From Syntrophobacter sp. SbD2 (GTDB lineage: Bacteria > Desulfobacterota > Binatia > UBA9968): a DNA stretch of 63,676 bases. Position 1 is the first letter of the stretch, and every line of letters starts with the position of its first letter. Both the position numbers and the translations under genes were made by a program. The stretch covers positions 1 through 63,676 of the forward strand of contig CAMDBU010000009.1 in assembly GCA_945889495.1 (NCBI GenBank). Direction: 5' to 3'. This document shows, piece after piece, positions 39,807-54,670 of the stretch. The notes beneath the pieces were generated by a model. The model ran no database searches and had not been told where the DNA came from. It was given only the letters and a program-made list of their open reading frames with translations.

Positions 39807-40358
39807 TTATTTTCCGCCCGCTGAACCGACGGCTTTGCCGGCTTTACGCTTGATAAACTCTTCGCGATATTTAATGCCTTTGCCCTTATAGGGCTCGGGC
39901 GGGCGCAGCATGCGAATCTTGGCCGCGGTTTCGCCCAACATTTGCCGGTCGGCTCCCGATAGCGTGATGATGATTTGCCGTTCCACCGCGGCGCTGACGC
40001 CCTGCGGCAAGGGGAAAACCACCGGATGGGAGTAGCCCAAGGTCATGTGAATTTCCTGGCCCTTGACCTCGGCGCGATAACCGACACCGTTGATGTCGAG
40101 CACTCGACTGAAACCGACGCTCACGCCCTGGGCCATGTTGGCGATCAGTTTGCGGGTCAAGCCATGGAGCGCGCGCACCTTACGGTTTTCGTTGGCGCGC
40201 TCGACGCGCATCAAGTTGCCGTCAACCGTGACGCTGACCCCTTCGGGGACGCCCGCTTGCAACTTCCCTTTGGGCCCTTCGAGACGCACGCCGCCGGCGT
40301 CAATTGCAACCTTGACGCCGCTCGGAATGGTTATGGGCAACTTGCCGATACGTGACAC
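39807..40358 (-). CDS. rplF: 50S ribosomal protein L6
   Basis: The 183-residue protein has two L6 domains: MSRIGKLPITIPSGV at the start and the C-terminal signature PEPYKGKGIKYREEFIKRKAGK. It binds the sarcin-ricin loop region of 23S rRNA near the factor-binding site. It follows rpsH by 18 bases. Confidence 0.97.
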   Translation of the reverse strand: MSRIGKLPITIPSGVKVAIDAGGVRLEGPKGKLQAGVPEGVSVTVDGNLMRVERANENRKVRALHGLTRKLIANMAQGVSVGFSRVLDINGVGYRAEVKGQEIHMTLGYSHPVVFPLPQGVSAAVERQIIITLSGADRQMLGETAAKIRMLRPPEPYKGKGIKYREEFIKRKAGKAVGSAGGK

Positions 40359-40376
40359 ATTACACCTCGATCAGTT

Positions 40377-40781
40377 TTACCAAACCGTACAAATCAATTC
40401 GCCGCCGACTTTGGCGCGCTGTGCTTCGCGATCGACCAGGATCCCCTTTGGGGTCGACAGCACGTGGATGCCCAAGCCCTTGCGGACCGGCACCGCTTCC
40501 TGGGCACCGACATAGACCCGCCGGCCGGGCTTGCTGACCCGCTTCATGCCCAGGATGATCGGCCGGCTCTCGCGGTCGAACTTGAGCGTGATGATCATCT
40601 CGTCGCCGCCGCCGATGGCCGCTTTGACCTTCTTCTGGTCCTTCAGATAGCCTTCATCGATCAAGACTTTGACGATGTTTTCTTTCAGATGCGAATAGGG
40701 CACCGCCACTTTTTGATGGCGCGCCCGTGAGGCATTACGAATTCTTGTCAGCAAATCCGCGATCGGATCGGTCATTCCCAT
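40377..40781 (-). CDS. rpsH: 30S ribosomal protein S8
   Basis: From the ATG at 40781 the protein has 134 residues, starting MGMTDPIADLLTRIRNASRA. The frame extends to a TTG at 40802 inside the end of rpsN, but GGAG six bases before the ATG and the family N-terminus favour the shorter form. The C-terminal GLGIHVLSTPKGILVDREA is diagnostic of S8. S8 binds the central domain of 16S rRNA and, in E. coli, represses the spc operon. Confidence 0.96.
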   Translation of the reverse strand: MGMTDPIADLLTRIRNASRARHQKVAVPYSHLKENIVKVLIDEGYLKDQKKVKAAIGGGDEMIITLKFDRESRPIILGMKRVSKPGRRVYVGAQEAVPVRKGLGIHVLSTPKGILVDREAQRAKVGGELICTVW

Positions 40782-40795
40782 AATTAACTCCAGCT

Positions 40796-40981
40796 CTACC
40801 AACTCGCCTTGATCAGTCCGGGGATATTGCCCTTGCGCGCGTTATCGCGCAGACATAACCGGCACATGCGAAACCGCCGATAAAACGCCCGTGAACGGCC
40901 GCACAGCGGGCAGCGATTGTACTCACGCACTTTGAACTTGTTCGGTCGTTCGGCCTTAATTCTCAGACAAGTCTTAGCCAA
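40796..40981 (-). CDS. rpsN: 30S ribosomal protein S14, zinc-binding type
   Basis: The 61-residue protein is the short S14 form with two CxxC pairs (CPLCGR and CRLCLRD) that bind zinc. S14 completes the 30S head. It lies between rplE and rpsH in the standard spc order. The short C+ type, rather than the roughly 100-residue type of many proteobacteria, matches the other zinc-type ribosomal proteins of this locus. Confidence 0.97.
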   Translation of the reverse strand: MAKTCLRIKAERPNKFKVREYNRCPLCGRSRAFYRRFRMCRLCLRDNARKGNIPGLIKASW

Positions 40982-40998
40982 TGGAATCTCCCCCTAAA

Positions 40999-41544
40999 CT
41001 AACTCGCGCTCGTAAACGGCATGCCCATCAGGCGCAATAAGGTCCGGCCTTCTTGATCCGTGTTCGCGCTGGTCGCTATGGTAATCGTCATGCCCCTGGA
41101 TTTATCGACCTTATCGGCTTGAATCTCGGGGAAAATAATCTGTTCGCGCAAGCCTAACGAGTAGTTGCCGCGACCGTCGAAGGACTTTTCGGAAATCCCC
41201 TTGAAGTCGCGCACCCGGGGCAACGCGGTATGGATCAAGCGATCGAGAAATTCATACATGCGGTCGCGCCGCAGGGTGACCATCACGCCGATCGGCAGGT
41301 TCTCGCGCAGCTTGAAATTGGCGATCGCCTTTTTCGACTTGGTGACCACCGGCTTTTGCCCGGTGATGGCGGTGATGTCGATGAGCGCGCTGTCGATCGC
41401 TTTGGCGTTCTGGGTGGCTTCGCCCAAGCCGACATTGATGGTGATCTTGTTGAGCCTCGGCACCTGCATCAGGTTTTTGTAACCGAACTCCTTGATCATC
41501 GCCGGTACGACGTCTGCTTGATATTTGGTTTTTAGTCTTGCCAT
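40999..41544 (-). CDS. rplE: 50S ribosomal protein L5
   Basis: The 181-residue protein has the L5 core [21 protein letters not shown] and the C-terminal [21 protein letters not shown]5 binds 5S rRNA and touches the P-site tRNA. It follows rplX by 31 bases. Confidence 0.97.
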   Translation of the reverse strand: MARLKTKYQADVVPAMIKEFGYKNLMQVPRLNKITINVGLGEATQNAKAIDSALIDITAITGQKPVVTKSKKAIANFKLRENLPIGVMVTLRRDRMYEFLDRLIHTALPRVRDFKGISEKSFDGRGNYSLGLREQIIFPEIQADKVDKSRGMTITIATSANTDQEGRTLLRLMGMPFTSAS

Positions 41545-41575
41545 GGTTACTTCAATCGTCCCGCTCTATCGCGAA

Positions 41576-41887
41576 CTAATCCAGCGCCTCGTTGCAGCGC
41601 CGGCAGATGCGGATCTTCTTGCCGTCGCTGAGCTCTTTATGGCCGATGCGCACGGGCGCGTTGCACTTATCGCACATCATCATGATGTTCGATGCGTTGA
41701 TCGCTGCTTCCTTCTCGATGATGCCGCCGGTCTGCTGCGGCCCGCGCGGCTTGGTGTGGCGCTTGACGATGCTGATGCGCTCGATGATCACGGCGTTCTT
41801 TTCCGGTAGCACGCGCAACACCTTGCCGGTCTTGCCGCGTTCCTTGCCGGCGATCACCATCACGCTGTCGTTTTTACGAATCTCCAC
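41576..41887 (-). CDS. rplX: 50S ribosomal protein L24
   Basis: The 103-residue protein has an N-terminal KOW motif (VMVIAGKERGKTGKVLRVLP). Its C-terminal part carries CDKC and CRRC, which suggests a zinc ribbon as found in many non-gamma L24 proteins. L24 starts 50S assembly at the 5' end of 23S rRNA. Order and spacing are normal. Confidence 0.97.
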   Translation of the reverse strand: MEIRKNDSVMVIAGKERGKTGKVLRVLPEKNAVIIERISIVKRHTKPRGPQQTGGIIEKEAAINASNIMMMCDKCNAPVRIGHKELSDGKKIRICRRCNEALD

Positions 41888-41911
41888 GAGCGATTTCTCC
41901 TCAAACTCCGG

Positions 41912-42280
41912 CTAAAGCACTTCAGGCGCCAGCGAAATGATCTTCATGAATTTCTTGGCCCGCAGTTCACGCGCCACCGGGCCGAAGATGCGGGTCCCCA
42001 CCGGCTCTTTCTGATTGTCGATGAGCACGGCCGAGTTGTTGTCGAAACGAATGTAGGTGCCGTCCGAACGGCCCAACTCCTTGGCGGTGCGCACCACCAC
42101 GGCCTTCACCACATCGCCCTTTTTAACCTTGCCGTTGGGAATCGCCTCTTTGACGGCGACGACGATAATGTCGCCCACCGAAGCGTAGCGCCGCTTGCTG
42201 CCGCCCAACACTTTAATGCACTGGACCCGGCGCGCCCCCGAGTTGTCGGCGACATCTAAATTGGAATTGGTTTGAATCAT
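41912..42280 (-). CDS. rplN: 50S ribosomal protein L14
   Basis: The 122-residue protein starts [19 protein letters not shown] and contains the L14 signatures [20 protein letters not shown] and [20 protein letters not shown]. It forms an intersubunit bridge with 16S rRNA helix 14 and is the first gene of the spc section. Confidence 0.97.
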   Translation of the reverse strand: MIQTNSNLDVADNSGARRVQCIKVLGGSKRRYASVGDIIVVAVKEAIPNGKVKKGDVVKAVVVRTAKELGRSDGTYIRFDNNSAVLIDNQKEPVGTRIFGPVARELRAKKFMKIISLAPEVL

Positions 42281-42314
42281 AAATTAATTTCGACTCTTGA
42301 TTGATGAAGCCAAC

Positions 42315-42596
42315 TTAACCGATGGCGATTTCCGCGCCCGTGCGGGACTTTTCCAAAACCTTGCTGACGCGCCAGCGTTTGTCGCGGCTGAGCGGCCGGC
42401 ACTCAACGATCACCACCCGGTCGCCGACATGGCACTGGTTAGTTTCGTCATGGGCCTTGACGCGCGAACGGCGGCGGAGAATCTTTTTGTAGCGCGGATG
42501 CATCACCGTACGCTCGATCGACACCACCACGGTTTTGGCCATCTTGTCGCTGACCACCAAGCCGCTTCGCTCTTTTTTCAGTCCTCTGTCTGCCAT
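42315..42596 (-). CDS. rpsQ: 30S ribosomal protein S17
   Basis: The 93-residue OB-fold protein has GLVVSDKMAKTVVVSIERT and HDETNQCHVGDRVVIVECRP, both S17 signatures. It binds the 5' domain of 16S rRNA early in assembly. It starts two bases after the rpmC stop, so the end of the S10 section is tightly coupled. Confidence 0.97.
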   Translation of the reverse strand: MADRGLKKERSGLVVSDKMAKTVVVSIERTVMHPRYKKILRRRSRVKAHDETNQCHVGDRVVIVECRPLSRDKRWRVSKVLEKSRTGAEIAIG

Positions 42597-42598
42597 GC

Positions 42599-42802
42599 TC
42601 AGCCTTCCTGACTTTGCCGCGCTTTCTCGCGCAGTACGGTTGCCACCCGGGCGATGTCCCGTTTGGTTTCTTTAAGCTTCATCGGATTGTCCAACCGGCT
42701 GGTGGCGCGCTTGAGCGCCAAGTGGCCCAATTCTTCCCGCAGGCCGGTCAGCTTGTCAGTCAAATCGGCGGCGCTCATGACGCGCAGTTCTTTAGCTTCC
42801 AT
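42599..42802 (-). CDS. rpmC: 50S ribosomal protein L29
   Basis: The 67-residue helical-hairpin protein has the L29 pattern [20 protein letters not shown] and the C-terminal [13 protein letters not shown]29 lies at the exit tunnel and supports SRP and trigger-factor docking. Its start overlaps the rplP stop by 11 bases. An internal ATG at codon 9 is a less likely start. Confidence 0.96.
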   Translation of the reverse strand: MEAKELRVMSAADLTDKLTGLREELGHLALKRATSRLDNPMKLKETKRDIARVATVLREKARQSQEG

Positions 42803-43217
42803 GGACTAATCCTCTGCGTTCCACCATCGTGGTTGGGATCGATAGCTTGTGCGCCGCCAAGCGAAACGCTTCCTTGGCGAGCGCGCCATCGACACCTTCC
42901 ATTTCGAACAAGATCCGCCCCGGCTGCACCACCGCAACCCACTTCTCGGTGGCGCCTTTGCCTTTACCCATGCGGGTTTCAAGCGGCTTCTTGGTCAGCG
43001 GCTTGTCGGGGAAGATACGAATCCACACCTTGCCGCCGCGTTTGAGATAACGGGTCAAGGCGACACGGGCGGCCTCGATCTCCCGGGCGCTCATCCAACC
43101 GCGTCCCATCGCCTTCAAGCCGTAATCGCCAAAGGCGAGAGTGGAGCCGCGATGGGCCGTGCCGCGGCGGCGGCCCTTTTGGACTTTGCGAAATTTTACT
43201 TTTTTCGGTTCAAGCAT
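42792..43217 (-). CDS. rplP: 50S ribosomal protein L16
   Basis: The 141-residue protein has the L16 start [19 protein letters not shown], the [20 protein letters not shown] segment and [20 protein letters not shown]16 organises the A-site and elbow region of the 50S subunit. It lies between rpsC and rpmC. Confidence 0.97.
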   Translation of the reverse strand: MLEPKKVKFRKVQKGRRRGTAHRGSTLAFGDYGLKAMGRGWMSAREIEAARVALTRYLKRGGKVWIRIFPDKPLTKKPLETRMGKGKGATEKWVAVVQPGRILFEMEGVDGALAKEAFRLAAHKLSIPTTMVERRGLVHGS

Positions 43218-43268
43218 TTTCTTAGTGGTGGTTAAATTTTAGTTTAAACAGGCAAAGCGAAATATCGC

Positions 43269-43931
43269 TCAACCGCCCATCAGCGCTTTTTGCTGTTCTT
43301 CTTCGGCGGTCAAAACCTCGCCGCGCATGATCCAAACCTTGACGCCGATGATGCCATAAGTCGTATGCGCTTCAGCCGTGCCGTAGTTGACGTCGGCGCG
43401 CAGCGTGTGTAGCGGCACCCGCCCTTCACGATACCACTCGGTGCGGGCGATTTCCGAACCGCCCAAGCGGCCGGCGCACTGTATTCTCACGCCCTGGGCG
43501 CCCATGCGCAGAGCGCGCGACACGCTTTCCTTCATGGCGCGCCGGAACGCCACCCGGCGCTCGAGCTGCAAGGCGACATTCTCGGAAGTGAGCTGGGCGT
43601 CCAAATCCGGCCGGCGCACTTCGTGAATATTGATGTAGGTGTCGCGATGGGTGAGCTTGGTGATTTCTTCCTTGAGCTTTTCGATCTCCGCGCCTTTTTT
43701 ACCGATGACGATGCCGGGACGGGCGGTGTGAATGTTAATCTTAGCCTTGTTCGCCGCCCGTTCGATTTCGATGCGAGAGATGCCGGCGTGATAGAGCCGG
43801 GTTTTCAAAAATTTCTTGATGCGAAAATCTTCGTGTAAGAGTTTGGCGTAGTCATGGCGCGCGAACCACTTAGAGTCCCAGGTCTCGATGACGCCTAATC
43901 GAAACATTTTTGGATGTATTTTCTGACCCAT
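43269..43931 (-). CDS. rpsC: 30S ribosomal protein S3
   Basis: The 220-residue protein starts [20 protein letters not shown], has a type-2 KH domain ([20 protein letters not shown]) and the C-terminal S3 domain ([22 protein letters not shown], here starting ADVNYG). S3 lines the mRNA entry channel. It follows rplV by six bases. Confidence 0.97.
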   Translation of the reverse strand: MGQKIHPKMFRLGVIETWDSKWFARHDYAKLLHEDFRIKKFLKTRLYHAGISRIEIERAANKAKINIHTARPGIVIGKKGAEIEKLKEEITKLTHRDTYINIHEVRRPDLDAQLTSENVALQLERRVAFRRAMKESVSRALRMGAQGVRIQCAGRLGGSEIARTEWYREGRVPLHTLRADVNYGTAEAHTTYGIIGVKVWIMRGEVLTAEEEQQKALMGG

Positions 43932-43937
43932 CGAAGT

Positions 43938-44282
43938 TTAGCTCCTCCCCTTGGACTCATCGAGAACGATCGTCACATGGCTCAGCCGCTTGCGCACCCG
44001 CGTGGCGCGGCCCTGGGCGCGGGACGTAAAGCGCTTCCACATGCCCGCCTCATCAACTTTGGCCTGCTTGACGAACAACCGGTCGACATCGACGCTCTGG
44101 GTATTCTCGGCGTTCGCCACAGCCGTGCGCACGGTCTTGGCGACGATGCCGGCTGAGCGCTTGGGAATGAACTTGAGAATATTGAGCGCTTCCTCGACAC
44201 CCTTGCCGCGAATCTGGTCCACCACTAAACGCACCTTGCGCGGTGAGACCCGGATAAATTTTGTAATCGCGCGTGTTTCCAT
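43938..44282 (-). CDS. rplV: 50S ribosomal protein L22
   Basis: From the ATG at 44282 the protein has 114 residues, starting METRAITKFIRVSPRKVRLV, as family members do. The C-terminal SRAQGRATRVRKRLSHVTIVL is diagnostic, and the beta-hairpin preceding it reaches into the exit tunnel. The frame continues to 44420, but that extension would overlap most of rpsS's end and has no family support. An ATG at 44297 is an alternative, with AGGA touching it. No start has ideal ribosome-binding-site spacing. Confidence 0.94.
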   Translation of the reverse strand: METRAITKFIRVSPRKVRLVVDQIRGKGVEEALNILKFIPKRSAGIVAKTVRTAVANAENTQSVDVDRLFVKQAKVDEAGMWKRFTSRAQGRATRVRKRLSHVTIVLDESKGRS

Positions 44283-44319
44283 GACTTGATCAATCATTCC
44301 TAATCGGTTGACGAATGCC

Positions 44320-44634
44320 TTAATTCTTTGCCGGCGCCGGTCGCGACCCGCCGGTGTCCTTGGCGTCGCTCTTGCGGTCGCCGGAGTGGGCGTAAAATGT
44401 CCGGGTCGGTGAGAACTCACCCAGCTTGTGGCCGACCATGTTTTCGCTGACGAACACCGGAATAAACTTGCGGCCGTTATGGACGCCGATGGTGAGACCG
44501 ACCATTTCCGGGGTCACCGTCGAGCGCCGCGACCAAGTGCGGATCACCTGGCGGCCGCGGACTTCCGCCATCGCCGTGACCTTTTTCTGCAAATGGTCGT
44601 CGATGAAAGGTCCTTTTTTAACCGAACGAGCCAT
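44320..44634 (-). CDS. rpsS: 30S ribosomal protein S19
   Basis: The 104-residue protein starts [19 protein letters not shown] and contains [22 protein letters not shown] and [18 protein letters not shown], all S19 features. The last dozen residues are a short extra tail. S19 sits in the 30S head close to S13. It follows rplB by two bases. Confidence 0.97.
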   Translation of the reverse strand: MARSVKKGPFIDDHLQKKVTAMAEVRGRQVIRTWSRRSTVTPEMVGLTIGVHNGRKFIPVFVSENMVGHKLGEFSPTRTFYAHSGDRKSDAKDTGGSRPAPAKN

Positions 44635-44636
44635 CG

Positions 44637-45464
44637 CTACCTACCTTTTCTCCGTTGCACGATATACTTATCGGTGGACTGGTTTTTACGCGTCTTGTAA
44701 CCCTTGGTCGGCTTGCCCCAAGGAGTCATCGGATGATTGCCCTTGGACCGGCCTTCGCCGCCGCCATGAGGATGATCGACCGGGTTTTTCGCGATGCCGC
44801 GGCTGGCGCCACGAAAGCCCAACCAGCGCATGCGCCCGGCTTTACCGAGTGAAATATTTTCCTGCTCGGCGTTACCCACCTGGCCGATGGTCGCCCGGCA
44901 TTCGGCTAACACATAACGCAATTCGCCCGAAGGCAGTTTGACCAGCGCGTAGGTGCCTTCCTTGGCCATCAGCTGAGCGCCCAAACCGGCGCTGCGCACC
45001 AACTGGCCGCCCTTGCCGATCTTAAGTTCGATGTTGTGCAGGATCGTACCCACCGGAATGAACTTCAGCGGCATGGAGTTGCCTGGCTGAATGTCGATGC
45101 CGTCGTCGCCGGCGATCACGGTGGCGCCAACCACGAGCTTTTCCGGCGCGAGAATATAGCGCCGTTCGCCGTCAGCGTAACAAAGTAGCGCGATGCGTGC
45201 CGAGCGGTTGGGATCGTACTCGATGGCTTGGACCTTGGCCGGTACGATCAATTTGTTGCGCTTGAAATCGATGATCCGGTAGAGCCGCTTATGGCCGCCA
45301 CCGCGGTGAAACGACGTGATCCGGCCGGTATTATTGCGCCCGCCGCTTTTGTGGTTGGTTTCAACCAAGGCTTTTTCCGGCCGGGTCTTGGTCACCTCGT
45401 CGAAGGTGTGGCCGGTGCGGAATCGCATGCCGTGGGAAGTCGGCCGGTAAGTTCTAATCGCCAT
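44637..45464 (-). CDS. rplB: 50S ribosomal protein L2
   Basis: The 275-residue protein has the L2 RNA-binding OB and SH3-like domains ([34 protein letters not shown]) and the C-terminal signature [19 protein letters not shown] with the conserved histidine needed for peptidyl-transferase-centre assembly. It follows rplW by 33 bases. Confidence 0.97.
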   Translation of the reverse strand: MAIRTYRPTSHGMRFRTGHTFDEVTKTRPEKALVETNHKSGGRNNTGRITSFHRGGGHKRLYRIIDFKRNKLIVPAKVQAIEYDPNRSARIALLCYADGERRYILAPEKLVVGATVIAGDDGIDIQPGNSMPLKFIPVGTILHNIELKIGKGGQLVRSAGLGAQLMAKEGTYALVKLPSGELRYVLAECRATIGQVGNAEQENISLGKAGRMRWLGFRGASRGIAKNPVDHPHGGGEGRSKGNHPMTPWGKPTKGYKTRKNQSTDKYIVQRRKGR

Positions 45465-45497
45465 TTTATTGCTCTCTAAATCCTTAAGTCAGTCACT

Positions 45498-45788
45498 CTA
45501 GACGGCGCCAAAAAAATCGATTTTATCGCCTTCCTTAAGCGTCACGTAAGCCTTTTTCCAATCCGGCCGGCGGCCCATGCTGCGGCCAATGCGGCGCACC
45601 TTGCCGAGATAGCGGGCCATGCGCACCTGTTCAACTTTGACCTTGAACATTTGCTCGACGGCTTGCTTGACCTCGATCTTGTTGGCGCTCGGGCGGACCT
45701 TGAACAAAACTTGATTCGCGCTCTCGGTCAGGGCCGTGCCCTTTTCCGAGATCAACGGCGCTTTGATCACTTCATGGGGCGCCTTCAT
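45498..45788 (-). CDS. rplW: 50S ribosomal protein L23
   Basis: The 96-residue protein has APLISEKGTALTESANQVLF and the NKIEVKQAVEQMFKVKVEQV core of L23, the tunnel-exit protein that docks trigger factor and SRP. It overlaps the rplD stop by four bases (45785-45788), an ATGA-type junction. Confidence 0.97.
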   Translation of the reverse strand: MKAPHEVIKAPLISEKGTALTESANQVLFKVRPSANKIEVKQAVEQMFKVKVEQVRMARYLGKVRRIGRSMGRRPDWKKAYVTLKEGDKIDFFGAV

Positions 45789-46381
45789 GCTGCCAACCTT
45801 TCTTCCAGGGCCTTGAGCGCCCCATCGGTGAGAATCAGGTGCTCATAACGCATTAGATCGTAAACATTCAAGCCTTCGACCCGCAGCACTTTGATCTTCG
45901 GAATGTTGCGCGCCGAGCGCTCGATCTTCTCGTCCGCCTGGGCGACCACGATCACCGCACTGGCGACGTTCAATTGAGCCAACGCTTGGACCATGATTTT
46001 GGTCTTGGCGGCTTCGAGTTCGAACTTGTCGACGACGATCATTTTGCCTTCGCGATTTTTCAGGCTCAAGGCCGACAAGAGCGCTTCGCGGCGCGCCGAT
46101 TTAGGCATGCGGTAGGAATAATCCCGCGGCGTCGGACCGAAGGCGGTACCGCCACCCACCCAGATCGGCGAGCGAATGCTGCCTGAGCGCGCCCGGCCGG
46201 TGCCCTTTTGCTTCCAGGGCTTCTTGCCGCCGCCGCGCACCAACCCCTTAGTCTTAGTCGACGCCGTGCCGGCGCGGCGATTGGCGAGCTGCATGACCAC
46301 GGTCTGATGCAACAAGTGCGGCCGGGTCTTGGCGCCAAAGATTTTTTCGTTGAGCGATGGTTGAATAACGTGAACTTCCAT
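45785..46381 (-). CDS. rplD: 50S ribosomal protein L4
   Basis: From the ATG at 46381 the protein has 198 residues. AAAGG lies eight bases upstream; a first ATG at 46387 overlaps the rplC stop (TAATG) and is possible but has its ribosome-binding site two bases away. Signatures are [21 protein letters not shown] and [18 protein letters not shown]. The extended loop reaches the exit tunnel. In E. coli L4 represses the S10 operon. Confidence 0.96.
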   Translation of the reverse strand: MEVHVIQPSLNEKIFGAKTRPHLLHQTVVMQLANRRAGTASTKTKGLVRGGGKKPWKQKGTGRARSGSIRSPIWVGGGTAFGPTPRDYSYRMPKSARREALLSALSLKNREGKMIVVDKFELEAAKTKIMVQALAQLNVASAVIVVAQADEKIERSARNIPKIKVLRVEGLNVYDLMRYEHLILTDGALKALEERLAA

Positions 46382-46386
46382 TGTCA

Positions 46387-47019
46387 TTACCTTTTGGCTG
46401 CCGGGCGCAAAATCACCACGCCTTGCTTAGCTCCTGGAACCGCGCCCCGGACAAACATCAAGTTCTCTTCGGCGCGGATTTCCACCACCAGCAAATTCTG
46501 CGTGGCGATCTGTTCATTGCCCCAATGGCCGGCCATCTTTTTGCCTTTTCGCACCCGGCCCGGATAGGACCGGTTACCGATGGAACCGCCATGGCGAAAA
46601 TACTCATGGGTACCATGGGAGCCGGGAAAACCGGAGAACGCCCAGCGCTTGATAACGCCGGTAAAACCATGCCCCTTTGAAGTGCCGGCGACATCGATCA
46701 AGTCGCCAACTTTGAAAAGATCGCTGGCCTTGATCTCCTGGCCAACTTCATAGCCTGAGACATCGTCGAGGCGAAACTCGCGCAGCACTTCGAAGGCGCC
46801 CTTGCCGGCCTTGGCCATATGGCCCTGCAGGGCTTTATTGACCCGCTGGGCCTTCTTGCTACCGAAGCCGACCTGCAAGGCGCTATAGCCGTCCTTGGCC
46901 GGTTCTTTTTTCTGGACGACGACGCAGGGGCCGGTCTCCACTACCGTGACCGGTACTACGTTGCCGTCGGCGCTGTAGACCCGCGTCATTCCGATTTTTC
47001 TGCCAATTAGCCCAGTCAT
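46387..47019 (-). CDS. rplC: 50S ribosomal protein L3
   Basis: The 210-residue protein starts MTGLIGRKIGMTRVYSADGN and has the GFTGVIKRWAFSGFPGSHGT loop that approaches the peptidyl-transferase centre, plus the C-terminal VRGAVPGAKQGVVILRPA. L3 is an assembly initiator of the 50S subunit. It follows rpsJ by 49 bases. Confidence 0.97.
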   Translation of the reverse strand: MTGLIGRKIGMTRVYSADGNVVPVTVVETGPCVVVQKKEPAKDGYSALQVGFGSKKAQRVNKALQGHMAKAGKGAFEVLREFRLDDVSGYEVGQEIKASDLFKVGDLIDVAGTSKGHGFTGVIKRWAFSGFPGSHGTHEYFRHGGSIGNRSYPGRVRKGKKMAGHWGNEQIATQNLLVVEIRAEENLMFVRGAVPGAKQGVVILRPAAKR

Positions 47020-47068
47020 GATCTCATTCCCATCGGCGCCCAGTGGAGCCGATTCTTTTAGCCATTAG

Positions 47069-47377
47069 TTACTTGAGCTTGATCTCCACGTCGACACCGG
47101 CGGAGATATCTAATTTGCCGAGCGCATCTATGGTCTGCTGGGTCGGCTCGAGGATATCTAGTAAACGCTTGTGGGTGCGGATTTCATATTGATCGCGCGA
47201 CTTCTTATCGACATGGGGCGAACGGTTCACCGTGAAGCGCTCGATGCGGGTCGGCAGCGGAATCGGTCCCGCCACTCGGCCGCCGGTGCGGCGCACGGTC
47301 TCGACAATCTCGCCCACCGATTGATCCAACACGCGGTGGTCATAGGCCTTTAGCCGAATTCTAATTTTCTCGTTCAT
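47069..47377 (-). CDS. rpsJ: 30S ribosomal protein S10
   Basis: The 102-residue protein starts [20 protein letters not shown] and contains [24 protein letters not shown], the loop that also binds NusB in antitermination. Its ATG overlaps the fusA TGA (47374-47377), so no tuf gene sits between fusA and rpsJ as it does in many bacteria. Confidence 0.97.
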   Translation of the reverse strand: MNEKIRIRLKAYDHRVLDQSVGEIVETVRRTGGRVAGPIPLPTRIERFTVNRSPHVDKKSRDQYEIRTHKRLLDILEPTQQTIDALGKLDISAGVDVEIKLK

Positions 47378-49470
47378 ACGTCATCATCCGACTTGCCATC
47401 AAATTTGGCGATAATGCCTTCTGCAACCGCCGCTGGAACAGGTTCATAATGGGAGAACTGCATGGTGTAGGTCGCCCGTCCTTGAGTCATCGACCGCACA
47501 TCGGTGGCGTAACCGAACATCTGAGCGAGTGGCACCCGGGCATCGATCGCCTGGGCCGCCGGCCGGGTATCCATGCCGAGCACCTTGCCACGCCGCGAAC
47601 TCAAATCGCCGATGACATCGCCCATGAAATCTTCCGGCACCACCACTTCCACCGACATGATCGGTTCGAGCAGCACCGGGCTGGCTTTGCGCGCAGCTTG
47701 CTTGAAAGCCATGGAACCGGCGATTTTGAAAGCGATTTCCGAAGAGTCGACATCGTGATAGCTGCCGTCGAACAAAGTCACTTTGACATCGACCACCGGA
47801 TAGCCGGCGAGGACACCGTTATCGAGCGCTTCGCGAATGCCTTTTTCCACCGCCGGGATATATTCGCGCGGGATCGAGCCACCCTTGACGGCGTCGACAA
47901 ATTCAAATCCCTTGCCGGTTTCCTGGGGTTCGAGCTTGATCCAAACATCGCCGTACTGGCCGCGGCCGCCGGTCTGGCGCACGAAACGGCCCTGCTGTTC
48001 GACCCCTTTGCGCACGGTTTCGCGGTAAGCGACCTGCGGCTTGCCGACGCTGGCGCCGACGCTGAACTCGCGCAGCAAACGATCGACGATGATTTCCAAG
48101 TGCAATTCGCCCATGCCGGAAATAATTGTCTGGCCGGTCTCTTCATCGGTGCGCACGCGGAAGGATGGATCTTCGGTGGCGAGCTTCTGCAACGACAACC
48201 CGAGTTTTTCTTGATCGGCTTTACTCTTGGGCTCGATGGCGATGGAGATAACCGGCTCGGGAAAATCGATCGACTCGAGTACGATCGCCTTATCTTCGTC
48301 ACACAGCGTGTCGCCGGTAGTAGCAGTGCGTAAACCCACCGCGGCGGCGATATCGCCGGCGTAAACGTCCTTGATCTCTTCACGCTTGTTGGCGTGCATC
48401 TTGAGCAGACGGCCGACCCGCTCGCGCTTGGTCTTGGTGGAATTGTAAATGCTCGCGCCGGAACTAATCGAACCGGAATAAACCCGGAAGAACGTCAAGG
48501 TGCCGACAAACGGGTCGGTCATGATCTTGAAAGCCAACGCGGAGAACGGCGCAGAATCGCTCGCCGGCCGCTCGTCAGGCTTATCGGTGCCGGCGATGAC
48601 GCCTTTGACCGGCGGAATGTCCACCGGCGACGGCATATAGTCGACCACCGCGTCAAGCATCGGCTGAACACCCTTGTTGCGAAACGCCGTGCCGCAGACT
48701 ACCGGAACGATCTTGAGCGCCAAGGTCGCCTTGCGGATCGCCGCGCGCAATTCGGCTTCAGTAATCGGCTTGCCGTCGAGATATTTTTCCATCAACGCTT
48801 CTTCAGCGTCAGCGGCGGCCTCTAATAATTTATCATGATACTCGTCCGCTTGATCTTTGAGATCTGCGGGGATTTCTTCTTCGTGGAATTTAGCGCCCAA
48901 GCTCTCATCTTCCCAGATCACCGCCTTCATGGTGACCAGGTCGACGATACCGGTGAATTTGTCTTCAGCGCCAATCGGCAGCTGCATGACCGCCGGGCGG
49001 GCGCCCAGACGAGTCTCGATCATTTTGACGACACGGAAAAAATCTGCGCCCAGGCGGTCCATCTTGTTGATGAACGCCAACCGGGGCACGCCATATTTGT
49101 CGGCCTGGCGCCAGACGGTCTCGGTCTGCGGCTCGACGCCGCCGACGGAGCAGAAAACCGCCACCGCGCCGTCGAGCACGCGCAATGAGCGCTCGACTTC
49201 GATGGTGAAATCGACATGGCCAGGGGTGTCGATGATGTTGACCCGGTGTTCCCGCCAGAAACAGGTGGTCGCCGCCGAAGTGATCGTGATGCCGCGCTCC
49301 TGCTCCTGGACCATCCAATCCATGGTCGCGGTGCCCTCATGCACTTCACCGATCTTGTAGTTGATACCGGTGTAGTAGAGGATCCGCTCCGTGGTCGTGG
49401 TTTTACCGGCATCGATATGGGCCATGATGCCGATGTTGCGGGTTTTCTCTAACGGGACAGTTCTAGCCAT
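47374..49470 (-). CDS. fusA: Elongation factor G
   Basis: From the ATG at 49470 the protein has 698 residues. The P-loop [21 protein letters not shown] and NKMDRLGAD are present, followed by domains II to V with the C-terminal [23 protein letters not shown] drives translocation and, with RRF, ribosome recycling. The frame continues to a TTG at 49503, but that start lies inside a hairpin and the extra residues do not fit the family. No clear ribosome-binding site precedes 49470. A terminator-like hairpin stands immediately upstream. Confidence 0.97.
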   Translation of the reverse strand: MARTVPLEKTRNIGIMAHIDAGKTTTTERILYYTGINYKIGEVHEGTATMDWMVQEQERGITITSAATTCFWREHRVNIIDTPGHVDFTIEVERSLRVLDGAVAVFCSVGGVEPQTETVWRQADKYGVPRLAFINKMDRLGADFFRVVKMIETRLGARPAVMQLPIGAEDKFTGIVDLVTMKAVIWEDESLGAKFHEEEIPADLKDQADEYHDKLLEAAADAEEALMEKYLDGKPITEAELRAAIRKATLALKIVPVVCGTAFRNKGVQPMLDAVVDYMPSPVDIPPVKGVIAGTDKPDERPASDSAPFSALAFKIMTDPFVGTLTFFRVYSGSISSGASIYNSTKTKRERVGRLLKMHANKREEIKDVYAGDIAAAVGLRTATTGDTLCDEDKAIVLESIDFPEPVISIAIEPKSKADQEKLGLSLQKLATEDPSFRVRTDEETGQTIISGMGELHLEIIVDRLLREFSVGASVGKPQVAYRETVRKGVEQQGRFVRQTGGRGQYGDVWIKLEPQETGKGFEFVDAVKGGSIPREYIPAVEKGIREALDNGVLAGYPVVDVKVTLFDGSYHDVDSSEIAFKIAGSMAFKQAARKASPVLLEPIMSVEVVVPEDFMGDVIGDLSSRRGKVLGMDTRPAAQAIDARVPLAQMFGYATDVRSMTQGRATYTMQFSHYEPVPAAVAEGIIAKFDGKSDDDV

Positions 49471-49484
49471 TTTCGTTACGCCGG

Positions 49485-49516
49485 AAAAAAAGGAGGCGGT
49501 CAAACCGCCTCCTTTT
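49485..49516 (-). terminator. Perfect 13-bp hairpin with T-run between rpsG and fusA
   Basis: Arms 49488-49500 (aaaaggaggcggt) and 49504-49516 are exact inverted repeats with a three-base loop. On the minus strand the stem is followed by seven Ts, so this has all the features of an intrinsic terminator, yet only 15 bases remain before the fusA ATG. Full termination would leave no room for a new promoter, so partial read-through, attenuation or RNA processing is more likely. Confidence 0.75.
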
Positions 49517-49539
49517 CCAAACTCAAACTAAATTTTTTC

Positions 49540-50387
<848 letters not shown>

Positions 50388-50496
50388 AACTACTTTTTCT
50401 CGTCGATCTCGTTAGGATTCTGGGGAACCCATCTGGCACACGCAACTCCCCTAGGAAAAACCTTTAACTAACAAAATTAATCGCCATTGTCAAAGC

Positions 50497-54624
<4,128 letters not shown>

Positions 54625-54670
54625 ATCAGGATCACCTCCGGTGTGAGCGGCACAGCCGTACTGGGGTTAC

